Shown in pieces: positions 17,096 to 23,732 of a DNA stretch of 34,285 nucleotides. The notes below the pieces were generated by a model that was not told the DNA's origin, did not search any database, and saw nothing but the letters and a program-made list of their open reading frames with translations. How positions within the stretch are numbered: the stretch's first letter is position 1; each line of letters begins with the position of its first letter. Made by a program: the position numbers and the translations under genes. Source of the stretch: Bacillota bacterium (GTDB lineage Bacteria > Bacillota > UBA5301 > Bu52); the NCBI GenBank assembly GCA_014896355.1, contig JADBKO010000005.1, forward strand, positions 1-34,285, written 5' to 3'.

Positions 17096-17163
17096 GCCGG
17101 CCGGGGTCTGTATGTCCGGTTGCAGGGAAGGATGCGAGACTTCCCAAGCCGGCCCCGGCCGGC
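17096..17163 (+). promoter_or_regulatory. Structured leader RNA before the glycine-rich protein
   Basis: An 11-bp perfect stem pairs GCCGGCCGGGG (17096-17106) with CCCCGGCCGGC (17153-17163). Inside the 46-nt enclosed region is a second hairpin, GGGAAG-GATGCGAGA-CTTCCC. The outer stem ends 16 nt before the GGGAGG ribosome-binding site of the next gene. The nested architecture resembles a cis-regulatory RNA, but it matches no class that I can name. Confidence 0.4.
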
Positions 17164-17189
17164 TACTTCAATCACGGGAGGTATCCAGA

Positions 17190-17888
17190 ATGAAGGTTTC
17201 GGCACGGATGGCTGTGGTGGCGTTGGCAGCAGTTCTGGCGTTAACCGTGGCGGCCTCCCATCCGGCGGCTGCCGAAGGATTCATCGGCGGCGGCGGCTTT
17301 GACCTCCGCTATTGGGCGCCGGATGTGACTGAGGTGAATGCGGCTCTCCAGAAAGCGGGGATGCCCACACTCAGCGGTGGCATGATGATGTACGGTGGCG
17401 GCGGCCTGGGCGGCGAGCTGAAAGGTTTGCGCTTCGGCGGCTTCGGCACCGGCGGGGACATAACCGCCACGAACGGGGACCTGAAGAGCATCCTCTCATT
17501 TGGGTTCGGCGGCTCCACTTTTGAGTACGGCTGGCCTGTGAACGACGTCTTCACGCTATCCACGGGAGTCGCGCTGGGATTCGGCGGCATGGATTTAACC
17601 ACCATTCATGCGAAGCCCGGGGATCTGCAGGATGCCTTGAAGACGCCGGTGGAGACCCACCTGTCCCGTTTTGCCGTGGTGGCGGAGCCTTCTGTCGCAG
17701 TATCTGCCAGATTGGCGCCTTTCTTCGTGTTGCGGCTGCAGGCCGGCTACCTGGCCCCGTGGTTCGTAGGCTCCTGGACCACCACGGCCGGCCAGGACCT
17801 TGGCAGGGACATCACGCTGAAGCCTGGCCCCTCCGTGGCCCTGTCGTTCGTTTTCGGCGCGTCGGGAACGGGCGAAATGCCGCAGTGA
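17190..17888 (+). CDS. Secreted glycine-rich, strand-rich protein of unknown function
   Basis: The protein is 232 residues, from ATG 17190, with GGGAGG eight bases upstream. It starts with a clear signal peptide (MKVSARMAVVALAAVLALTV, cleavage likely after HPAAA). The mature part opens with EGFIGGGGFDLRYWAPDVTE, has an NAALQKAGMPTLSGG segment and a run of Gly-rich amphipathic strands (MMMYGGGGLGGELKGLRFGG, then ILSFGFGGSTFEYGW and LSTGVALGFGGMDL). It ends in VALSFVFGASGTGEMPQ. Alternating hydrophobic/Gly strands and an aromatic near the last strand resemble small outer-membrane barrels or surface beta-proteins. I do not recognise a named family. A possible RNA leader sits upstream. The neighbouring secreted peptidase and SIMPL protein also belong to the envelope, but no functional link is shown. 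Confidence 0.75.
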   Translation: MKVSARMAVVALAAVLALTVAASHPAAAEGFIGGGGFDLRYWAPDVTEVNAALQKAGMPTLSGGMMMYGGGGLGGELKGLRFGGFGTGGDITATNGDLKSILSFGFGGSTFEYGWPVNDVFTLSTGVALGFGGMDLTTIHAKPGDLQDALKTPVETHLSRFAVVAEPSVAVSARLAPFFVLRLQAGYLAPWFVGSWTTTAGQDLGRDITLKPGPSVALSFVFGASGTGEMPQ

Positions 17889-17930
17889 AGGCTGGGAGAT
17901 GCGGCTGCACCGGAAGCCCTGCAGCAGGCC

Positions 17931-19181
17931 TCAAGCCTGGCGGCGGGGCTTCCGCTGTTTCCGACCCCCTGCGCCGCCGTGGGTTCCGGAGCCGCTGCTG
18001 CGAAGCTCCGGGTGACGCGGCGGGGCAGGCGGATAACGGCGGAGGATCGCCGGCGGCCGGGCATCCCCCAATAAAGCGTTGAAAAAAAGCCCCTGGGCAA
18101 AGGCCTGCGAGGCCAGCAGGGCTTGGGGAAGGGTATTCAGGTAAGCTTGCGCAGCTGGAGGCGGCATGACCGGGGCGGCCTCCCAGGCTCCCGGCGCCAG
18201 CCAGGAAACCCAGGGGAGCCCCGGCGCCGGACCAGGCGAGGAAAACGCAGACCCTGGCGAAGAGGCCGCGAACCCTACGATCTCCAGCAGCTGGGAAGCC
18301 AGGCGCAGAAGCGCGGCCAAAACCTGACCGGGCCCTGATTTCGGCGCCAGGGCGGCGGCAGGCACGGGCAGGCCAGTGGCCGTGACGTCTGAGGCCGACG
18401 CGTTCGCCAGGCTGGCCAGGAGCCGATTCAGAGCCGGGGCGTCCACGCGCAACCGACCTGAGGATAGATCCGCCACCAGGGGGCCCAACGCCTTCTCCGG
18501 GCCCAAAGCCTCCCCCGGGTCCGGAGCCTGCCCGGGCGGAGAGGCGGATCCGGCTTCCCCCGCGCCGCCCAGGGCCGCCAGCATTTTGCCCAACAGACCC
18601 GGTGGAATTCGATCGGAATGGTGCTCCAACAAGCTTACTACGCCATTCCAGGCCTGCGCCAACTGTTCCAGGACCCCGGCAAGGTCCGCCCGGGGACCTC
18701 GAGGCGGCGCAGGCGGATTCCCGCCCGGTGGCGCACCCGGGGCATCCGGGGTACCCGGAGGACCCGAATTGCCCGGGGGGCCGGGGGATGGAAGCGGTGG
18801 AGCGGGCTCCGCCGCCGGGGAGCCGGTTGCGGGCCAGCGGTCAAGCAGGGCCAGAATCACCTGCCGCAGCTGAAGAGCGGCTTCCTGCAGGCTGGCCAGC
18901 TGTTTCAGAAGCTCTTCCAGCAGGCCTTGCCAAGGCCCGGGAAGCGGCTCCTCGCTGCCCGGGAGGTTCTGGCGGTCTCCTGTTGGGTTCATTCCGGGCG
19001 CCAGCAGTGGCGGAGAAAGCTCTAGCCGCACCCTGATGGCACAGACGTGGTGCCTGCCGGTCAAAGCCGCCCCGGCTGCATCCTGCCCGGCGCGCAGGCC
19101 GTGGACTGCGCCGGTGTGTGGCAGCAGCGGGGAACTTCCCTGGGTGTTGTTCACGCCATTCATACTCCCCATTATCGGCAT
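17931..19181 (-). CDS. Uncharacterised Pro/Ala-rich protein
   Basis: A 416-residue protein of unknown function, accepted because the frame is long, codons look natural for this genome (ATC, CTG, GAG) and helical blocks alternate with linkers. ATG 19181 is preferred (GGCGGTGGG just upstream); ATG 19163 and ATG 18992 are possible. There is no signal peptide or membrane helix. A helical block (WQGLLEELLKQLASLQEA) leads to a Pro/Gly linker (about residues 125-165) with collagen-like PGPPGNSGPPGTPDAPG. A second helical block (LAGVLEQLAQAWNGVVSLLE), another Gly/Pro segment and the block VLAALLRLASQLLEIVGF follow. The C-terminus is basic (GGRKQRKPRRQA). The layout loosely recalls FliK-type or scaffold proteins, but no diagnostic motif is present. 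It is convergent with the glycine-rich protein gene. Confidence 0.6.
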   Translation of the reverse strand: MPIMGSMNGVNNTQGSSPLLPHTGAVHGLRAGQDAAGAALTGRHHVCAIRVRLELSPPLLAPGMNPTGDRQNLPGSEEPLPGPWQGLLEELLKQLASLQEAALQLRQVILALLDRWPATGSPAAEPAPPLPSPGPPGNSGPPGTPDAPGAPPGGNPPAPPRGPRADLAGVLEQLAQAWNGVVSLLEHHSDRIPPGLLGKMLAALGGAGEAGSASPPGQAPDPGEALGPEKALGPLVADLSSGRLRVDAPALNRLLASLANASASDVTATGLPVPAAALAPKSGPGQVLAALLRLASQLLEIVGFAASSPGSAFSSPGPAPGLPWVSWLAPGAWEAAPVMPPPAAQAYLNTLPQALLASQAFAQGLFFNALLGDARPPAILRRYPPAPPRHPELRSSGSGTHGGAGGRKQRKPRRQA

Positions 19182-19466
19182 CGTCCCACCGCCCTTAAGG
19201 ACAGGGCCCACCGTGCGGTCGGACCACACCCTGAATTGCGAACCCCGCCTTGGGCTCGCAGCTCGACCACCGGTTCACAGCCCTCCTGCCATGGGATAGG
19301 TTCCCACCCACCTGAATAGAGATTAAGGCGAAGCGGCGGAGGGTTTGCCCTCTTCCGCTGCCATCGGCGGCTGCCGGGCTGAGGGCGCTCTCCGGGAAGT
19401 GAGCGGCCTGCAGGCAGGCGCTCGGCCGAGTCCAGCCAATCCAGGCGGGAACGCAGGTGGGAGTCC

Positions 19467-20864
19467 GTGGTTGACCGGATCGCGAATCCTTGGAACACAC
19501 GGGGCAGAGGCTTAGCCGGTCACCTGGCCGCCGCAAGCCTGATCACTCTCTTGGCCGTGTTGTTCGTGGCCGACCCCAAAACCGTGGTGGACGCAGCCCT
19601 GGCAGGTCTGCGGATTTTCCTGGATGTGGTGCTGCCTTCGCTGCTGCCCTTTTTCATTCTCTCCGAGTTCGTGCTGGGTTTCGGCCTGGTTCACTTCTTG
19701 GGCGTGCTGCTGGAGCCGTTCATGCGCCCCCTTTTCAACGTGCCGGGAGCCGGAGCTTTTGCCTTTTCCATGGGCCTGGCGGCCGGGTACCCCATGGACG
19801 CCGTGATCACCAGCCGTTTCCGGAAGATGAACATGTGCACGCGGGTAGAGGGCGAGCGCCTGCTGGCCTTTACGAACACGGCGGATCCTCTCTTCATCCT
19901 GGGCGCTGTGGCCGTAGGCATGTTCAAGAATCCGGCGGCCGGCGGGGTTCTGGCTTTTGCACATTATCTTTCCAGTTTCACGGTGGGGTTTCTTTTCCGG
20001 TTTTATGGGCGCGGCGAGGATGCCGACAGCCGGGGCGCCGGCGGCGGGCCGAAGGCACCGGAGCGCGGTACCATGCCGCATGGCGGGCGCCGGGAGTGCC
20101 TGCTGCTGCGAGCCTTCCGGGCCATGCGCCAAGCCCGGCGCGAGGACGGGCGGGCCATGGGAAAGATGCTGAACGACGCAGTCAGCGAGTCCATGAGCAC
20201 CCTGCTGAAGATCGGCGGGTTCATCATGCTTTTCTCGGTACTCAGCGCAGTGATGACCAGCAGCGGCTTGATGCACCTTTTGGCTGCCCCCGTCGGCCTG
20301 GTGCTGCGGGGGGTGGGCCTCGATCCACAGTTGGCACCCTCCATCGTCAGCGGGATCATGGAGCTGGACGTGGGGACGGCGCAGGCAGCGGCCACGACCA
20401 GCCCGCTTCCGGACCGCTTGGTGGTGGCCAGCGCCATCATCGCCTGGAGCGGCCTGTCGGTTTTCGGGCAGGTTGCCAGCATTGTCCAGGGCGCAGATAT
20501 CCGCATGGGCCCCTATGTATTGGCACGGCTGGCTCACGCCGCGTTTGCCGCCTTGTACACAGTGCTGGGCCTGGCGCTGTTCCCCGTGGCCGGGGCGGCG
20601 GCAGCGACGGTGCTGGGATCTGGGGCGGGTGAGGGGGCAGCAGCCGCTGGGGGGACGGGCGCCGGCGGAGCGGTAGCCTCCGTGGTGGCAGCGGCGGCCG
20701 TGCAGGCGTGGACGGCGGTCCCGCCGCTGCTGGCTCCTCTAGCCGCTGGGCGGCTGGCCCTGCAAGCCGTGGTCTTGAACCCGGTGATGCCGGCGGTGCT
20801 GGCCTTGTGGGCCCTGCGGCCTGTGTGGCGGCGCAGAGTGGTGGTCATCCGCCTCCGGCGCTGA
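19467..20864 (+). CDS. ylbJ: Sporulation integral membrane protein YlbJ
   Basis: YlbJ is a polytopic membrane protein needed for spore cortex formation in Bacillus, expressed in the mother cell. The 465-residue product begins at GTG 19467 (AGGTGGGAG upstream). The family core is strong: FLDVVLPSLLPFFILSEF, then HFLGVLLEPFMRPLFNVPG, SMGLAAGYPMDAVITSRF, LLAFTNTADPLFILGAVAVG and, after a charged loop (about 180-225), a second gate-like repeat (LLKIGGFIMLFSVLSAVM) with IMELDVGTAQAA. The last 90 residues are unusually Ala/Gly-rich and look like a lineage-specific extension. Unlike in Bacillus, coaD and ylbK/ylbL are not adjacent. The gene is the best evidence in the window that the organism forms endospores. 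I saw no clear sigma-E promoter. Confidence 0.9.
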   Translation: MVDRIANPWNTRGRGLAGHLAAASLITLLAVLFVADPKTVVDAALAGLRIFLDVVLPSLLPFFILSEFVLGFGLVHFLGVLLEPFMRPLFNVPGAGAFAFSMGLAAGYPMDAVITSRFRKMNMCTRVEGERLLAFTNTADPLFILGAVAVGMFKNPAAGGVLAFAHYLSSFTVGFLFRFYGRGEDADSRGAGGGPKAPERGTMPHGGRRECLLLRAFRAMRQARREDGRAMGKMLNDAVSESMSTLLKIGGFIMLFSVLSAVMTSSGLMHLLAAPVGLVLRGVGLDPQLAPSIVSGIMELDVGTAQAAATTSPLPDRLVVASAIIAWSGLSVFGQVASIVQGADIRMGPYVLARLAHAAFAALYTVLGLALFPVAGAAAATVLGSGAGEGAAAAGGTGAGGAVASVVAAAAVQAWTAVPPLLAPLAAGRLALQAVVLNPVMPAVLALWALRPVWRRRVVVIRLRR

Positions 20865-21121
20865 GTCTGCCTTGCGGAATGCCGGCAGGAACTTCCGGTT
20901 GTGATGTACAATACTTTCCCGTGGAAAGCGTTCCCCATGTGAAGCCCCCCTTGGGTGATGACACCGGCTGGATACGGCTTGGCTTTGCCTCCTTACGGAT
21001 CCGGCCAGCCCTGTGAAGGGGCCGCACTCAAAGAGAGGAGGGAGGGCGCCGCCTGGTTGCGCGTGTCCGGGCTGGTGTGTTGGCCGCCGACGGCCCGCTG
21101 CAGCACAGGGCGCACCTTGCG

Positions 21122-22390
21122 ATGTCCGCTGACCATTCCGCCGCGGATATGCCCGCCCGCCCCGGCATGCCCGGGGACTTTCTGGTTCTGGCTGTGAATC
21201 CCGGATCGTCCTCCACGAAGGTGGGGCTGTTCCGGGGCGCGCAGCCTGTGTTCCAGGAAACGCTCTATCACCCGGCCCAGCAACTGGCTTGCTACGCGCG
21301 GGTAGTGGACCAGGAGGAGTTCCGCCTCTCGGCGGTCCAGGAACTGGTGCAGGCAAAGATCCAGGGCCTGGCTGCCGCCGCTCAGCCCGGCGATGCCCCC
21401 ATTCCCGCCCTCGCGGCGGTAGTGGGGCGGGGGGGCTTGTTGCGCCCGGTCCCCGGCGGCACTTACGCGGTGGATGAGGCCATGCTGGCGGATCTGCGGG
21501 CTGCGGTGGGAGGCGAGCACGCCTCCAATCTGGGCGGGATCCTGGCCTGCCGCCTTGCTTGCTGGTGGCAGCGCCACGCGGGCCGCCCGGTGCCGGCCTT
21601 TGTGGTGGATCCCGTGGCCGTGGACGAGATGGCGCCCGTGGCACGGATCACCGGCTGGCCCGGCATGCTGCGCCGTGGCCGTTGTCACGCCTTGAACATG
21701 CGCGCCGTGGCCCGGGAGGTGGCGGCCCGACACGGGCGCCGCTATGAGGACCTGGCCTTGGTGGTGGCACACTTGGGCACCGGCATTTCGCTGGCTGCGC
21801 ATTTGAACGGCAGAATGGTGGACGTGTCGGATCCCAATGCCGAAGGTCCTTTTTCCGTGGACCGCTGCGGCGGGCTGCCGGCGGACAGACTGGTGGACAT
21901 GTGCGAGCAACACGGCACTGCCGCGGTGCGCCGCCGCCTGATCCATGAGGGGGGCATGTTCGCCTATTTCCGCACCCGCGACATGCGCCATGTTGTGGCC
22001 ATGGCCCGGGAGGGGGACGCCAGGGCCAGGTTGTTGTTGGATGCCATGGCCTACCAGGTGGCCAAGGCCATCGGCGGCCTGGTGGCGGCCCTGGGGCGGC
22101 CTGCCGATTTCATCATTCTGACCGGCGCCCTGGCCCATGCCCGCGAGCTGGTGGAAGCCATCGGGCAACGGGTACGGTTTTTGTCCGTGGCCCCGTTGGA
22201 AGTCGTACCGGGCGAGCGAGAGCTGGAAGCCCTGGCCCTGGGGGCTCTGCGGGTGCTGCAGGGCCAGGAAGTCGCCCGGGACTACGCGGCGGAAGCCCGG
22301 CGCATGGAGGAGCAGCTGGCGGATTTCTCGCGGCGGCTGGCTGAAAGCGGGCCGCCCGAACATACATCCCCTGGGCGGATGATTCCCTGA
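21122..22390 (+). CDS. buk: Butyrate kinase family protein
   Basis: Acetokinase-family enzyme that interconverts butyryl phosphate and butyrate with ADP/ATP, or acts on a branched-chain analogue. Signatures in order: LVLAVNPGSSSTKVGLF (phosphate-binding), GRGGLLRPVPGGTYAVD, EHASNLGGILA, FVVDPVAVDEMAPVARITG, CHALNMRAVAREVA, the nucleotide-site VVAHLGTGISLAAHLNGRMVDVSDP and EGPFSVDRCGGLP. The length (about 422) exceeds the usual 355-360 because of an N-terminal tail and a C-terminal extension. The start is uncertain: ATG 21122, ATG 21167 and GTG 21077 all lack a good ribosome-binding site, while the purine-rich GAGGAGGGAGGG at about 21035-21046 is too far from any of them. No phosphotransbutyrylase (ptb) or branched-chain dehydrogenase gene is adjacent, so the in vivo acyl substrate is open. 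Confidence 0.88.
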   Translation: MSADHSAADMPARPGMPGDFLVLAVNPGSSSTKVGLFRGAQPVFQETLYHPAQQLACYARVVDQEEFRLSAVQELVQAKIQGLAAAAQPGDAPIPALAAVVGRGGLLRPVPGGTYAVDEAMLADLRAAVGGEHASNLGGILACRLACWWQRHAGRPVPAFVVDPVAVDEMAPVARITGWPGMLRRGRCHALNMRAVAREVAARHGRRYEDLALVVAHLGTGISLAAHLNGRMVDVSDPNAEGPFSVDRCGGLPADRLVDMCEQHGTAAVRRRLIHEGGMFAYFRTRDMRHVVAMAREGDARARLLLDAMAYQVAKAIGGLVAALGRPADFIILTGALAHARELVEAIGQRVRFLSVAPLEVVPGERELEALALGALRVLQGQEVARDYAAEARRMEEQLADFSRRLAESGPPEHTSPGRMIP

Positions 22391-22408
22391 GGCCCTGGAG
22401 GCCTCCCC

Positions 22409-22438
22409 TTGACACGCCTGCCGGATCCCGGGTATCCT
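22409..22438 (+). promoter_or_regulatory. Promoter of the ABC exporter operon
   Basis: A perfect -35 TTGACA (22409-22414), an 18-base spacer and TATCCT (22433-22438, four of six). The start of transcription would be near 22445, inside the adjacent imperfect palindrome, which suits repression by the operon's own TetR protein. Confidence 0.6.
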
Positions 22439-22440
22439 AA

Positions 22441-22464
22441 ATGTGAGTGAGTGATTACTTACAT
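22441..22464 (+). promoter_or_regulatory. Candidate TetR operator over the transcription start
   Basis: ATGTGAGTGA (22441-22450), a GTGA centre and TTACTTACAT (22455-22464) form an imperfect palindrome with 8 of 10 arm positions complementary; the other two are G-T. It sits immediately after the -10. Its size and position fit a dimeric TetR-type site. The TetR gene at 25702 is third in the operon, so auto-repression is the simplest model (inference). Confidence 0.55.
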
Positions 22465-22502
22465 CCGGCGCTTGGCCGCCGCGGGCCCGGGGGGCATCCG
22501 GC

Positions 22503-23720
22503 ATGTGGAACCGCATCGCGTCCATCATCCACAAGGAGTTTCTGCAGATCCGGGCTGACAAGCGTTCGCTGGCCATGGCGATCATCATCCCTGTGGCTTG
22601 GCTCATTGTCTTCGGCTATGCGGCCGATTTCAATGTACATGAGATCCCGGCTGTGGTGTTGAACCAGGCGCAGGGCCGCATAGGTGACAATCTGGTGGCC
22701 CGCCTGGAAAAGGAGGCGGGCTTCAGGTTCGTACAAGGCCTATCCCTGCGGAGTGAGGCCGACATCCGCCAGGCCATCCAGGATGACCGGGCCAAGGTGG
22801 GGATCCTGATCCCCCCCAATTTCGGCAAACCGGACCAGCCCCACAGCCGCCTCAAGATCCTCACAGACGGCAGCGACTTCTTCACCTCCCAGGCGGCCCT
22901 GCGGAAGGGGCAGGCGGCCATCCAGGGCTTCCTGGCCCAGGTGCTCCTGGAGCGAGCCATGGCCCGGGGGGGCGCCGGGCCGTTGAACCAGGGCCTGCTG
23001 GGAGGAGGAGTCCCGCTGGCGCAGGGCCTGCTGGGCACCGCCAGCGGGCTGGCGGCCGGGGGTGGCAACCCCTTGGTAGCCGTCGTGCCCGAGGTCCACG
23101 TCCTGTATAACCCCGATCTGCGCAGTGCCGATGTCATGATTCCCGGGCTGACAGGGCTGGTGCTGCTATTCATCACGACCCTCCTCACGGGCTTGGGCGT
23201 GGTGCGGGAGCGGGAGCGGGGCACCCTGGAGCAGCTGCTGGTAACCCCCATCCGGCCCTATGAGCTGATGATCGGCAAGATCGTTCCGTATGCCCTGATC
23301 ACCATGGCGGATTTCGCGCTGGTCATGGTGGTGGGAACCCAGGTCTTCCATGTGCCGTTCCGCGGACGGGCCCCGGGCTTTGCCCTGGCCTCCCTGGCCT
23401 TCCTGCTTTGCAGCCTGGCTTTCGGCCTGGTGGTGTCCTCCATCGCGGAGAATCAGCAGCAAGCCATGCAGCTGGCCTTGCTCATCGTGCTGCCGCAGTT
23501 CATCCTGAGCGGCTTCATCTTCCCGCTGAACGCCATGCCCTGGGGCGTGCGCTGGATTGCCTATCTCCTGCCTATGACCTATTTTCTGCCCATCAGCAGA
23601 GCTGCTTTCCTGAAGGGGACACCCTTGGCGGTCCAATGGTTGCCCTTCGTGATCCTGTGCCTCTTCACAGTGGTATTGGTGGCCTTGGCTTCGGTGTTGT
23701 TCCGCAAGCGGGTGGCGTGA
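22503..23720 (+). CDS. ABC-2 type exporter permease
   Basis: Membrane half of a drug- or lipid-type ABC exporter (YbhR/YhhJ-like). The 405-residue protein starts at ATG 22503. It has the usual cytoplasmic KEFLQIRADKRSLAMAI segment, a first membrane helix (IIIPVAWLIVFGYAADFNV), then a large external domain (about residues 45-205) that includes IPAVVLNQAQ, KVGILIPPNF and a Gly-rich loop around residues 150-190. Five C-terminal helices follow, with the family motif RERERGTLEQLLVTPIRPYELMIGK split over the coupling helix, and FILSGFIFPLNAMPWGVRW. It is 12 bp upstream of the ATPase gene. Only one permease is encoded, so it must pair with itself or with a permease encoded elsewhere. Confidence 0.92.
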   Translation: MWNRIASIIHKEFLQIRADKRSLAMAIIIPVAWLIVFGYAADFNVHEIPAVVLNQAQGRIGDNLVARLEKEAGFRFVQGLSLRSEADIRQAIQDDRAKVGILIPPNFGKPDQPHSRLKILTDGSDFFTSQAALRKGQAAIQGFLAQVLLERAMARGGAGPLNQGLLGGGVPLAQGLLGTASGLAAGGGNPLVAVVPEVHVLYNPDLRSADVMIPGLTGLVLLFITTLLTGLGVVRERERGTLEQLLVTPIRPYELMIGKIVPYALITMADFALVMVVGTQVFHVPFRGRAPGFALASLAFLLCSLAFGLVVSSIAENQQQAMQLALLIVLPQFILSGFIFPLNAMPWGVRWIAYLLPMTYFLPISRAAFLKGTPLAVQWLPFVILCLFTVVLVALASVLFRKRVA

Positions 23721-23732
23721 GGGGGACCGGCC

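Larger units (their letters stand above)
16799..17189. other. Divergent gap between S41 peptidase and glycine-rich protein
   Basis: No gene is supported in these 391 bp. The stretch holds a candidate rightward promoter (16930-16957), a long-range stem before the glycine-rich protein gene (17096-17163), and two direct copies of AAACGTGC (16830-16837 and 16844-16851), 14 bp apart. The copies lie just upstream of the S41 ribosome-binding site and could be a protein-binding site for that gene. Confidence 0.5.

Noticed and set aside
20993-22606. A 537-codon minus-strand frame opposite butyrate kinase.
   Set aside because: It is a shadow of a conserved kinase; no ribosome-binding site or domain supports it.
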